This document shows positions 28,159 to 37,738 of a DNA stretch of 64,000 nt, in pieces. The stretch covers positions 2,666,001-2,730,000 of the forward strand of contig NZ_CP147776.1 in assembly GCF_037300705.1 (NCBI RefSeq). Reading direction: 5' to 3'. The DNA comes from Massilia sp. W12. Lineage in GTDB: Bacteria; Pseudomonadota; Gammaproteobacteria; Burkholderiales; Burkholderiaceae_D. Each line of letters starts with the position of its first letter. Within the stretch, counting starts at the first letter, position 1. The notes beneath the pieces were generated by a model, which saw only the letters and a list, made by a program, of their open reading frames with translations, was not told where the DNA came from and searched no databases. The position numbers and the translations under genes were made by a program.

Positions 28159-29654
28159 AGTCGGCCCTGAACAATTCAAATTAAGGTCAACAAATGCAAT
28201 CTGCGGTCAGACAAGGTTTTCCCTCAGGAAATCTGAAGCTGCAAAGAAACGCAAGGAAGGCCAAAAAAAGCCGGAGCTTTCGGAGGATCATGCGCAGATT
28301 GTGGCCGCAGCCGCATAACAAAGCATGAAAGGCATCACCATCAGCGCCTTTCAACCAATTTCTGCTCAATCTTCCGTCATTTTTCATATGTCCAATCACC
28401 GGTTCAATTGCGCTTCGCCGTCGGATATCCCGCCGAAGTCGCGCTGTGATGTTGCGCTTTAAACGTCGATGGAAGACTTTAACGCCGCTTGGCGCTGTGC
28501 CGCCGCGATAGCCCAAATCTGTAAATGCCTCTTTTGGAAGGGTATCTGTCAGGATGGCCGCTTGTTCCAATGCTTCGTATAAAGTATGGCCATCGTATGG
28601 GTTGCCGGGCATACTGCGCATCCCCACCACCAAGCCTTCTTTGTGTGTCACCGTAATCGAAACCTTCACACCGAATTCATATGGCTGCCGGGCCTTTCCT
28701 TTGGAGATGCATTCAACTTCCGGCGCATGCAGGCTATAAAGTTTATTCTTGTCATTTTTTTGTTGCGTCAGCAGGCGCTTCGCTTTGGCCAGCAAGTCGC
28801 TGGCTTTCTGCTTCACGCTCTCAGACTTGTTGGCGAGCTTGCGCTCCACATCCCGATAAACGCGCCCCACCAGCGTCTTGAGCTTCTTTAAACTGCCGCG
28901 CATGCGTTTGAACTGCTTGGCGTGAGCATAACGCGCTACTTGCCCGGCTAATTTTGGCGCCTCACGGTTATAGTTTTGCCGCAAATCCAACTTTTCCTCA
29001 ATGGCAAATTTGACCAGATGCTGCCTGGCGCGCTCCAGCAATTTTGCGTCGGTTGGCCACGTAATCGCTTTTTCTTGCACTGTGCTATCAACGATCACCT
29101 TCTCAAAGCTTTTTTGTTCCACCACCTTGGCTTTTTCTGCTGCTTTGATTGTCTGCGTCAGCATCCATTCCAGACCTTTTTCTCCAATCCGTTTGCGCCA
29201 ACGCGTCAGCGAACTGGGGTCAATTGGCGGGTGATGTTGAAACCAAATTTCCCCGCAAAACAATTGCCAATATGGATTCTCAACCCATCCCCACACAACA
29301 TCTTCGTCAGATAACGCAAATGTGTGTTGCAGATACAAAAGGCCTGCGATCAGGCGCGTAGAAGTTGCTGGTCTGCCTCGCGATGACGGGAAATGCGTCG
29401 TCCATTCCCTCTCGAACACGCTCCAATCCATCAAATCGGCCAACTTCACCAATGGATGTTTGGGGTTGACCAACTCATCAAGCCTTTGTCGGAACATATC
29501 CGCGCTTACTGTCCCCGTCGGTTTCGGCCCCATTTGCCCCTCCGCTTTTTGCCGGAAATGAATTCTATTTTAATCATTTCTTGCAATTCTGCGGTCTCCA
29601 TTCCTCAATTTTTTTCAATAAAATCAGGAGGTTGGGAATTGTTCAGGGGAGACT
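28159..29654 (-). mobile_element. IS5-like insertion sequence, copy 1 (1496 bp)
   Basis: The ends carry about 19-base inverted repeats (AGTCGGCCCTGAACAATTC on the left, AGTCTCCCCTGAACAATTC on the right complement). TAATTA flanks both sides; because the element ends read AGTC/GACT, the duplication is 4-6 bases, depending on where the boundary is set. It holds one intact transposase gene on the minus strand. A second identical-length copy in opposite orientation lies at 36061-37556. It sits between cassette B3 and the second full rhs-B gene and ends 36 bases before that gene's ATG. Confidence 0.9.
28187..29533 (-). CDS. IS5-like family transposase (448 aa)
   Basis: A DDE transposase. The N-terminal domain holds STRLIAGLLYLQHTFALSDE and VENPYWQLFCGE, and catalytic residues are visible in VIVDSTVQEKAI, EAFTDLGYRGG and RRSAIEPVIGHMKNDGRLSR. 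A lysine-rich helical insertion lies between the first and second catalytic blocks. The length is full and no frameshift is present, so it is probably functional. It is identical, by visual comparison, to the gene at 36182-37528. IS5 versus IS1182 group membership was not resolved. Confidence 0.9.
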   Translation of the reverse strand: MGPKPTGTVSADMFRQRLDELVNPKHPLVKLADLMDWSVFEREWTTHFPSSRGRPATSTRLIAGLLYLQHTFALSDEDVVWGWVENPYWQLFCGEIWFQHHPPIDPSSLTRWRKRIGEKGLEWMLTQTIKAAEKAKVVEQKSFEKVIVDSTVQEKAITWPTDAKLLERARQHLVKFAIEEKLDLRQNYNREAPKLAGQVARYAHAKQFKRMRGSLKKLKTLVGRVYRDVERKLANKSESVKQKASDLLAKAKRLLTQQKNDKNKLYSLHAPEVECISKGKARQPYEFGVKVSITVTHKEGLVVGMRSMPGNPYDGHTLYEALEQAAILTDTLPKEAFTDLGYRGGTAPSGVKVFHRRLKRNITARLRRDIRRRSAIEPVIGHMKNDGRLSRNWLKGADGDAFHALLCGCGHNLRMILRKLRLFLAFLAFLCSFRFPEGKPCLTADCIC

Positions 29655-29689
29655 AATTATCAAGACCATCTGATCCCCCCCACATCCCC

Positions 29690-32600
29690 ATGCCCACCAA
29701 CGTCAGAACCGATGGCAAAGATTTAATCAGTCAGCACAGCAAAGGCTTTGTATTCCAGCCGGCTGACCCGGTTTTGCTCTTGCCCAAGGGCGACCCGGGG
29801 GTGGCGCCGCATTTCAATATCAGCACCAAGATCAATAATCCGGCGGGGACGGTGTATGACCACGGCACAGCTGTTGCGCACCGTCAGAGTTTTTTGGGCA
29901 GCGGCAAGCATGCGCCGGTGGTGATGATAGGCAAAAACGTGCCGACCAAAGACGGCGACAACAGCTTCTTGTCCTGGGCCAAATCGCTGTATGTGGAAAG
30001 CCGCCAAGCGGTGATGCATGCGGTGAAGACCGGCGTCAATACGCTGTGGACGATGTTGCCGGCGGCGGCGCAAACCGCCCTCAACAACGCCGGCCAAATC
30101 ACCGGCGGCATGAGCGCGCAAGATTTCAAAGACGCGGCGATGGACGACGCGCAAGCCATGCTGGATGAATTGCTGTCCACTGACACCCTGATTTCACTGG
30201 GCGAATCGCTCGCCTTGACCGCGCTGGCCGGGGTCCCGGTGGTGGGACAGATCGCCGGCGGCGCGGCGGTGGTGCAGCGCATGAACAGCGTATTGCAGGC
30301 GACCGCCGGGGCCGGGCAAGAGTTAGCCGCCATGGCCGAACGCTGGAGCAAGCCGATGACGCCGGAGCAGATCAAGGCCGAGCGCAAAAAGCTGGCCTCC
30401 TTCCTGATCCGGGTCGGCATCGCCGCGATTTTGGCGGCCTTGGGCAAAGCGCTTAAAAAACGCTCCAAAGGCGCACAAGACAATGGCCCGAATTCCAATA
30501 AAGACGCGCAAGTCGGCCAAGGCCCGAAAGCCCAAGCCACCGGCTGCGCCTGCGCCATCGGCAAACCGGTGATTATCGCCACCGGCGAAAAAATGCTGGC
30601 CGATACCGATTTCAGCTTGCCCGGCATGATAGACCTCAGCTGGCGCCGCCACTACCGCTCCGGCAATACCCGCATGTCCTGGTTTGGCCAGGGCTGGAGC
30701 CACCCGCTGGCGCAAATGCTGCAACTCGGCGCGCAAGGCATCTTGCTGCATGACGCCAATGGCCGCAGCGTGAACCTGCCCATGATCGCGGTCGGCGCGG
30801 AGCACTTTGACGCCTACGAAGGCTTCACCCTCTACCACCCCGAAGCGCACGCCTGGCACATCATCGGCAAAGACGGCCTGTGCCGCACTTGGCGGCGCGC
30901 GCGCGCCGATTGCTGGCTGCTGCCGCTGGCCGCCATCACCAACCGCAATGGCCAGCGCATCAGCCTGCACTATGGCGACGCGCCCGCCGACAGCTTTGCG
31001 CCCTACCGTCCCCATGCCTTGAGCGACAGCGCCGGCCGCATCCTGTCCCTGCAATGGAATGCCGGCGGGCAATTGCTGCAAGTCGGCCTGCAAGCGCATG
31101 GCGGCGTATGGCCGCTGGCGCGCTACGCCTACGACGAACAAGGCTGCTTGCTGCAAGCTGAGAGCGGACGTGAAGAAGACGGCTCACACGCCATCCGCCA
31201 CTACCACTGGCGCCAAGGGATGTTGATCGGCTACACGCGCGCCGACGGCAGCCGCTTCGCCGCCGAATATGATCAACTCAGTCCGCAGGGACGCGTCTTG
31301 CGCTCCTGGCATGTGGAAAGCGGCGCAGGCTTGCGCTTTAGCTATGACCCGCAGCGGCGCTGCAATACCGTGACAGACGCGCTGGGACGCAGCACCCGCT
31401 ATGAATATGATGAGCGCGAAGACATCATCGCCACCACCGGGCCGGACGGCGTGCGGCTGGCGACGCCGTTCGACCCCAGCGGCCGCCCCAGCCAGGAAAG
31501 CGATGCGCTGGGACGCAGCACACACTTCCAATTTGATGCGCGCGGCAATTTGACCGCCATCACCGACCCCGCAGGCGCCAAAACCACAATTGCCTACAAC
31601 GTCCTGGATTTACCCATCAAGCTGACTGACGCCCTGCAACAAGTGACGCAGCAAGAATACGATGCGCGCGGCAATCTGCTGACGCGGATTGACGCCGCCG
31701 GTCAGCAAACGCGCTTTCGCTATGACGAACGCGGCTTGCTGCGCGAGATCGAAGACGCGCGCGGCGGCCTCAAGCGCTTGCAGTGGGACGGGCATGCGAA
31801 TTTGCAGGAATACCGCGATTGCTCGCAACGCAGCACACGCATGACATACGATGCCCTGGGACGCTTGCTGACGCAAAGCGACGCCCTGGGGCAAACCACG
31901 CGCTATGTATGGGACGCCAACAGCCGCCTGCGCCAAGTGCAGGAAGCCGACGGCAGCGTGCAGCATTACGCCTGGGACGCCGAAGGACGCCTCGTGCGCC
32001 ATACCGATGCGCTGGGACACAGCACCTGCTATGCCTACGACGGACTGGGCCGCTTGCTGCAAAAAACCGACGCCAACGGCCACAGCCTGCGCTATGCCTA
32101 CGACGCCGTCGGGCGCTTAATCACGCTCACCAATGAAAACCGCGAAGAAACCCATTTCCGTTACGACCTGCAAGACAATCTGATCGAAGAAATCGGCTTC
32201 GATGGCCGCTTGCAACGCTACCACTACAACGCCGCCGGCGAACTCACGCATTTGCTGGAAGTGGGCGGCAGCGATTACGGCCCCGGCAAAGTGACGCGCT
32301 TCACGCGCGACGCCCTGGGCCGCCTGCTGGAAAAAGTATGCGACGCCGCGCCACATGAAATCACACGTTACCGCTACGACAAGCTGGGCCAGCTGCTGGG
32401 GGCCGACAATGCGCACGCCAAACTCAGTTTCGCCTACACCGCGCTTGGCCAGTTGCGCGAAGAAATCCAGCATCTGCACGGCGGCGCCCCCTTAAAACTG
32501 GCGCATGAATACGATGTGCTGGGCAACCGCAGCCTGACCAAACTGCCCGATGGCCGCATCATCAACCGCCTGTTCTATGGTTCCGGCCATTTGCATCAAA

Positions 32601-33618
32601 TCAATCTGATGCAGCCTGATGGCGCAATGCAAATCATCGCCGACATCGAACGGGACGCACTACACCGTGAAATCCAGCGCAGCCAGGGCGCCTTGCACAG
32701 CGCCTACGACTACGACCCGATGGGCCGCCTGCTGCGCCAGCGCGCGCAACAGACCCTGGCCAATCGCGAATTGTCAGTAGCGATTGCACGCGACTACCGC
32801 TATGACGCCGCCGGCAATCTCTTGCAAAAACACGCCAACATCGGCGCCACGCCGCATTTCAATGGACGCCAGGAAACCCAGCACTACGTCTACGACCCCG
32901 CAGGCCGCATCCTGCAAGCGCAACATCAACGCGGCGCCAGCCAGATTCAAGAGCGTTTTATCTATGATCCGGCGGGCAATCTGGACGAATTCAGCTTCGG
33001 CCTGCCGGGCAACCGTTTAACACGCTGGCGCGACCTGGAATACCGTTACGACAGCCACGGCAATGTGCGCCAGCGCACACGCGGGGCCGACGAGCGCGCC
33101 GAATTTGCATGGGACAGCAGCCACCAACTGCGCAAAGCCACGGTGACACGGCAAGGGGTGACACAAGAAACCGAATACGAATACGACGCACTGGGCCGGC
33201 GCACACGCAAACGTGACGCCTTTGGCGTGACAGAATATCTGTGGGATGGCGATTTGCTGTTGCACAGCCAGCGCGGCGCCAAGCAAGCGCTGTATTTCTA
33301 CGAAGCAGACAGCTTTGTTCCGCTGGCCACACAGCAAGATGGAGCCATGTACTGGTACCACTGCGACCAGATCGGCACGCCGCAAGAACTGACCGACGCC
33401 CAGGGGCGGGTGGTGTGGGCTGCACAATACAAAGTCTGGGGCGAAGCCGAAATGCTGCAAACCGGCACAGGTTCCGCCTGGCAATATGGCGAGCCGCTGC
33501 CGCAGGTGGAACAGCCTTTCCGTTTCCAGGGACAGCAATATGACGCGGAAACGGGTTTGCACTATAATCGCTTCCGGTATTATGATCCGGCGATTGGACG
33601 GTTTATCAGTCAGGATCC
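29690..33618 (+). repeat. rhs-B direct repeat, copy 2
   Basis: The partner of 20552-24480. Differences seen include a G for S change at LISYTRAD/LIGYTRAD and a Q to L change at TAQGQ/TALGQ. Confidence 0.93.
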
Positions 33619-34066
33619 GATTGGGTTGTTGGGTGGGAGTAATTTGTTTGCGTATGCGGATAATCCAATTGATTGGATTGATCCGTTGGGATTAGCAAAA
33701 AAACACTGCGGAAAAGTGTATCGCGCGTTAACCCCGCAGCAAACAAGCAGTGCACTGAAAGGAGAGGCATTGCAGCCGAAAAATATACATGCAAGTTATA
33801 CACCGCAAGAGCACGTTGAAGATGGAAAGAGAAGGACTCAATACAATTCAACATCAAAAATGAAAGATCGGGCCGAGTTCTATGCCGGGGATAAAGGTAC
33901 AATGGTTGAAATTGACTTGAGTTTAATACCAGATTGCAACATTGAAGATGTTAGTGATGGTGCAGATTTTTCAGGAAAGGCATACCGTTATGCAAGAAAA
34001 GATAAGGAAGTATTAATTAAAGGAAGCATTCCAAAAGGAAGTTATAAAATATTGCCGAAAAAATAG
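29690..34066 (+). CDS. second full-length Rhs clade B protein with ADP-ribosyltransferase-like tip (1458 aa)
   Basis: Nearly identical to the rhs-B gene at 20552 for its first about 1150 codons, then similar to the core QDPIGLLGGSNLFAYADNPI. The tip of about 123 residues after DPLGL starts AKKHCGKVYRALTPQQ. It contains a QYNSTSKMKDRAEFYAGDKG segment and ends KEVLIKGSIPKGSYK. The spaced Arg (VYRAL), Ser-Thr-Ser and final Glu-Val match the R-S-E triad of ADP-ribosyltransferase-fold toxins (a DUF7587-like pattern). No Shine-Dalgarno sequence is seen before the ATG, and identity to the first gene starts just before it. Translation of this copy is doubtful. Confidence 0.85.
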   Translation: MPTNVRTDGKDLISQHSKGFVFQPADPVLLLPKGDPGVAPHFNISTKINNPAGTVYDHGTAVAHRQSFLGSGKHAPVVMIGKNVPTKDGDNSFLSWAKSLYVESRQAVMHAVKTGVNTLWTMLPAAAQTALNNAGQITGGMSAQDFKDAAMDDAQAMLDELLSTDTLISLGESLALTALAGVPVVGQIAGGAAVVQRMNSVLQATAGAGQELAAMAERWSKPMTPEQIKAERKKLASFLIRVGIAAILAALGKALKKRSKGAQDNGPNSNKDAQVGQGPKAQATGCACAIGKPVIIATGEKMLADTDFSLPGMIDLSWRRHYRSGNTRMSWFGQGWSHPLAQMLQLGAQGILLHDANGRSVNLPMIAVGAEHFDAYEGFTLYHPEAHAWHIIGKDGLCRTWRRARADCWLLPLAAITNRNGQRISLHYGDAPADSFAPYRPHALSDSAGRILSLQWNAGGQLLQVGLQAHGGVWPLARYAYDEQGCLLQAESGREEDGSHAIRHYHWRQGMLIGYTRADGSRFAAEYDQLSPQGRVLRSWHVESGAGLRFSYDPQRRCNTVTDALGRSTRYEYDEREDIIATTGPDGVRLATPFDPSGRPSQESDALGRSTHFQFDARGNLTAITDPAGAKTTIAYNVLDLPIKLTDALQQVTQQEYDARGNLLTRIDAAGQQTRFRYDERGLLREIEDARGGLKRLQWDGHANLQEYRDCSQRSTRMTYDALGRLLTQSDALGQTTRYVWDANSRLRQVQEADGSVQHYAWDAEGRLVRHTDALGHSTCYAYDGLGRLLQKTDANGHSLRYAYDAVGRLITLTNENREETHFRYDLQDNLIEEIGFDGRLQRYHYNAAGELTHLLEVGGSDYGPGKVTRFTRDALGRLLEKVCDAAPHEITRYRYDKLGQLLGADNAHAKLSFAYTALGQLREEIQHLHGGAPLKLAHEYDVLGNRSLTKLPDGRIINRLFYGSGHLHQINLMQPDGAMQIIADIERDALHREIQRSQGALHSAYDYDPMGRLLRQRAQQTLANRELSVAIARDYRYDAAGNLLQKHANIGATPHFNGRQETQHYVYDPAGRILQAQHQRGASQIQERFIYDPAGNLDEFSFGLPGNRLTRWRDLEYRYDSHGNVRQRTRGADERAEFAWDSSHQLRKATVTRQGVTQETEYEYDALGRRTRKRDAFGVTEYLWDGDLLLHSQRGAKQALYFYEADSFVPLATQQDGAMYWYHCDQIGTPQELTDAQGRVVWAAQYKVWGEAEMLQTGTGSAWQYGEPLPQVEQPFRFQGQQYDAETGLHYNRFRYYDPAIGRFISQDPIGLLGGSNLFAYADNPIDWIDPLGLAKKHCGKVYRALTPQQTSSALKGEALQPKNIHASYTPQEHVEDGKRRTQYNSTSKMKDRAEFYAGDKGTMVEIDLSLIPDCNIEDVSDGADFSGKAYRYARKDKEVLIKGSIPKGSYKILPKK

Positions 34067-34081
34067 CCAAAGGAGTGGGGT

Positions 34082-34396
34082 ATGATTTTTAGTTTTGATT
34101 ACATTAACTCACGATTAGATGAATTCTATAACTCAAGTTATTCGTCTGACGCGGAAGAGGAAAGTGAGAATTTTCGAGTTAAAAGTGAAATTGGGGAATT
34201 GATTCTTCATTTTTTCAAATTGGGTGATGCTGAGTCAACTCAGGCGGCATTGAGCTTGCTAATTGAAAATACAGGCTGTGCTGAAGATGTTGCAGTCTTT
34301 AAATCTGTTATTCAGATGTTGAAAAGTGAAGGACTTTTCAAAGATAAAATAGTTGAGGAAATGTTGATTACAAGCCCTTTGGGGAGATGGTTGTAA
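34082..34396 (+). CDS. putative immunity protein for the ADP-ribosyltransferase-like tip (104 aa)
   Basis: It starts 15 bases after the rhs stop behind an AAAGGAGTGGGGT site. The protein is acidic and helical, with YSSDAEEESENFRVKSEIGE and TQAALSLLIENTG. It fits a small helical immunity protein. No family is recognised, and the role is inferred from position and the strong ribosome binding site. Confidence 0.6.
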   Translation: MIFSFDYINSRLDEFYNSSYSSDAEEESENFRVKSEIGELILHFFKLGDAESTQAALSLLIENTGCAEDVAVFKSVIQMLKSEGLFKDKIVEEMLITSPLGRWL

Positions 34397-34398
34397 GA

Positions 34399-34447
34399 GA
34401 CTGTTGGGAAACTCAAAATTCAGTCGAATTTCGGCAATTTTCATCCA
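34399..34447 (+). repeat. spacer repeat shared with 11597-11645
   Basis: See 11597-11645. It lies between an immunity gene and the next cassette (B4). Confidence 0.45.
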
Positions 34448-34546
34448 AGAAGTTGGTTTGTCACGAGACTGAAGTTTGCGATTATTGTTAAATAAAAGTT
34501 GAAAATTTTAGTTTAATTGCAAGTATTGAATCCTCTTATGTAAATA

Positions 34547-35573
34547 CAGCTATGATGCGCACGGCAATGTGCGACAACGCCGGCGTGGCGCAGGCGAGCA
34601 GGCAGAATTTGAATGGGACAGCAGCCACCAACTGCGCAAAGCCACGGTGACACGGCAAGGGGTGACACAAGAAACCGAATACGAATACGACGCACTGGGC
34701 CGGCGCACACGCAAGCGCGACGCCTTTGGCGTGACAGAATATCTGTGGGATGGCGATTTGCTGTTGCACAGCCAGCGCGGCGCCAAGCAGGTGCTGTATT
34801 TCTACGAAGCAGACAGCTTTGTTCTGCTGGCCACACAGCAAGATGGGGCCATGTACTGGTACCACTGCGACCAGATCGGCACACCGCAAGAGCTGACCGA
34901 AGCCCAAGGCCGGGTGGTGTGGGCGACGCAATACCAGGTGTGGGGCGAAGCCGAAATGCTGCAAACCGGAACTGGGTCGGCTTGGCAATACAGCGAGCCG
35001 CTGCCGCAGGTGGAACAGCCTTTCCGTTTCCAGGGACAGCAATATGACGTGGAAACGGGTTTGCACTATAATCGCTTCCGCTATTATGATCCGGCGATTG
35101 GACGGTTTATCAGTCAGGATCCGATTGGGTTGAATGGTGGAAATAATTTATTTATTTTTGAGCGCAATCCCCTTGCTTGGATTGATCCGGTTGGTTTGCG
35201 TGCATGTCAGAATTGTCGACCTGATCCATGTGGAATTGCAAAACATGATCATCAACCCTCCCCTCGACCAACTGACAACGAATCTCATCACATTATTCAA
35301 GACAAATGGGCAAAAGTTAACATTGGAAAGCCTGGTGGATACTCAACATATGGAGCCCCGGCAATTTTACTGGAAAACTCCCCGCATGATATTGCGAATA
35401 ATAGGCAAAATACGCGGCGAGATAGCCGGGTAGCCAATGGGCAGCCTCGATGGGGAACGTCATTGCGAGAGGAATTTAATAATGCATCTGGAGATCTAAG
35501 GGCAGCAGGTGTATCTGAAAAGTGCAGAAAACGTGCCTTAAAGAAAGCATTTCAATATTTCTACAACCGGTAA
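34547..35573 (+). pseudogene. silent Rhs-B cassette B4 carrying a second Tox-SHH-like tip
   Basis: This is a headless copy of the rhs-B 3' end. The first part resembles the second rhs gene (from about 33040), and from about 35123 on it matches the first rhs gene at an offset of 10642. The tip is the same Tox-SHH-like domain (ESHHIIQDKWAKVN) with only a few changes (H to D in KHGHQ/KHDHQ, Y to F near the end). There is no start signal, so it is not expected to be expressed as it stands. It is followed by a copy of the SUKH immunity gene that carries an IS insertion. Confidence 0.82.
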
Positions 35574-36060
35574 AAGGGAGAGTATCATGACTGGGTTGAT
35601 CAATATATTACCACCAACATTCAATCTTTCTTCTGGCGCTAAGAGCACTGATATCAGCGATCTTGAAAAATTAATTAAATTAAAGTTACCAAATGATTAC
35701 AAAGATTTTTTACTTATTTCAGATGGTGGCGAGGGGCGCATTGGAAGTGCTTATTTCTTATTTTGGCCAATTTCAAAACTTTATGAAAGAAATCACTCAG
35801 CAAATATTTTCAATTACATGGGAGAACAATTTCTTGGGATTGGCACTAATGGTGGTGGTGAATGCTATGCCTTAGATTACACAAACGACAGAGAAAATCC
35901 AAAATTTGTTGTTGTTTCATTGGGCGATTTAGATCACTCAGAAAAATTCATTATTGCGGATTCAATATCACAGGGACTGGAAAATGCTCGCAATGGTGTT
36001 TTTGATGATAGCACTTATAATGAACCAAGCAATGTTATTTTATCCAAAGAGATTTTAGAT

Positions 36061-37556
36061 AGTCTCCCCTGAACAATTCCCAACCTCCTGATTTTATTGA
36101 AAAAAATTGAGGAATGGAGACCGCAGAATTGCAAGAAATGATTAAAATAGAATTCATTTCCGGCAAAAAGCGGAGGGGCAAATGGGGCCGAAACCGACGG
36201 GGACAGTAAGCGCGGATATGTTCCGACAAAGGCTTGATGAGTTGGTCAACCCCAAACATCCATTGGTGAAGTTGGCCGATTTGATGGATTGGAGCGTGTT
36301 CGAGAGGGAATGGACGACGCATTTCCCGTCATCGCGAGGCAGACCAGCAACTTCTACGCGCCTGATCGCAGGCCTTTTGTATCTGCAACACACATTTGCG
36401 TTATCTGACGAAGATGTTGTGTGGGGATGGGTTGAGAATCCATATTGGCAATTGTTTTGCGGGGAAATTTGGTTTCAACATCACCCGCCAATTGACCCCA
36501 GTTCGCTGACGCGTTGGCGCAAACGGATTGGAGAAAAAGGTCTGGAATGGATGCTGACGCAGACAATCAAAGCAGCAGAAAAAGCCAAGGTGGTGGAACA
36601 AAAAAGCTTTGAGAAGGTGATCGTTGATAGCACAGTGCAAGAAAAAGCGATTACGTGGCCAACCGACGCAAAATTGCTGGAGCGCGCCAGGCAGCATCTG
36701 GTCAAATTTGCCATTGAGGAAAAGTTGGATTTGCGGCAAAACTATAACCGTGAGGCGCCAAAATTAGCCGGGCAAGTAGCGCGTTATGCTCACGCCAAGC
36801 AGTTCAAACGCATGCGCGGCAGTTTAAAGAAGCTCAAGACGCTGGTGGGGCGCGTTTATCGGGATGTGGAGCGCAAGCTCGCCAACAAGTCTGAGAGCGT
36901 GAAGCAGAAAGCCAGCGACTTGCTGGCCAAAGCGAAGCGCCTGCTGACGCAACAAAAAAATGACAAGAATAAACTTTATAGCCTGCATGCGCCGGAAGTT
37001 GAATGCATCTCCAAAGGAAAGGCCCGGCAGCCATATGAATTCGGTGTGAAGGTTTCGATTACGGTGACACACAAAGAAGGCTTGGTGGTGGGGATGCGCA
37101 GTATGCCCGGCAACCCATACGATGGCCATACTTTATACGAAGCATTGGAACAAGCGGCCATCCTGACAGATACCCTTCCAAAAGAGGCATTTACAGATTT
37201 GGGCTATCGCGGCGGCACAGCGCCAAGCGGCGTTAAAGTCTTCCATCGACGTTTAAAGCGCAACATCACAGCGCGACTTCGGCGGGATATCCGACGGCGA
37301 AGCGCAATTGAACCGGTGATTGGACATATGAAAAATGACGGAAGATTGAGCAGAAATTGGTTGAAAGGCGCTGATGGTGATGCCTTTCATGCTTTGTTAT
37401 GCGGCTGCGGCCACAATCTGCGCATGATCCTCCGAAAGCTCCGGCTTTTTTTGGCCTTCCTTGCGTTTCTTTGCAGCTTCAGATTTCCTGAGGGAAAACC
37501 TTGTCTGACCGCAGATTGCATTTGTTGACCTTAATTTGAATTGTTCAGGGCCGACT
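36061..37556 (+). mobile_element. IS5-like insertion sequence, copy 2 (1496 bp)
   Basis: It has the same ends and length as copy 1 but the opposite orientation. The shared flanks TAGATA on both sides, compared with the uninterrupted SUKH gene (TTTTAGATATTAAATTG), prove a target duplication of 4-6 bases. Flanks of each copy match locally, so no inversion between the two copies has happened since insertion. Confidence 0.93.
36182..37528 (+). CDS. IS5-like family transposase, second copy (448 aa)
   Basis: The same protein as the gene at 28187-29533 by visual comparison, here on the plus strand. The catalytic blocks VIVDSTVQEK, FTDLGYRGG and AIEPVIGHMKNDGRL are intact. An AGCGGAGGGGCAA site precedes the ATG. 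Sequence identity between the two copies implies recent transposition. Confidence 0.9.
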   Translation: MGPKPTGTVSADMFRQRLDELVNPKHPLVKLADLMDWSVFEREWTTHFPSSRGRPATSTRLIAGLLYLQHTFALSDEDVVWGWVENPYWQLFCGEIWFQHHPPIDPSSLTRWRKRIGEKGLEWMLTQTIKAAEKAKVVEQKSFEKVIVDSTVQEKAITWPTDAKLLERARQHLVKFAIEEKLDLRQNYNREAPKLAGQVARYAHAKQFKRMRGSLKKLKTLVGRVYRDVERKLANKSESVKQKASDLLAKAKRLLTQQKNDKNKLYSLHAPEVECISKGKARQPYEFGVKVSITVTHKEGLVVGMRSMPGNPYDGHTLYEALEQAAILTDTLPKEAFTDLGYRGGTAPSGVKVFHRRLKRNITARLRRDIRRRSAIEPVIGHMKNDGRLSRNWLKGADGDAFHALLCGCGHNLRMILRKLRLFLAFLAFLCSFRFPEGKPCLTADCIC

Positions 37557-37738
37557 AGATATTAAATTGAGAAATTTAAGAATGAAAGCTGATGCCAAAT
37601 GGAAGGAAAAGAATTATAAAGAATACATAAAGATAATGGATGAATTTAAAAGTGAATGGACTGATAGCGAAATAAAGAAAATTCAATATTCAAAGAAAAT
37701 GCTGTCAGAACCATAATCCACATAAATAATAATATGAT

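Larger units (their letters stand above)
35587..37716 (+). pseudogene. SUKH immunity gene copy 2, interrupted by IS5-like element
   Basis: Codons 1-158 (35587-36060) are nearly identical to the intact gene at 24945-25574. The IS occupies 36061-37556, and the remaining codons (ILDIKLRNLRMKADAKWKEK onward) resume after it and end at the TAA at 37714-37716. The truncated product would gain a few residues from the IS end and lose the C-terminal about 50 residues. The intact copy at 24945 could still protect against both identical tips. Confidence 0.9.
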
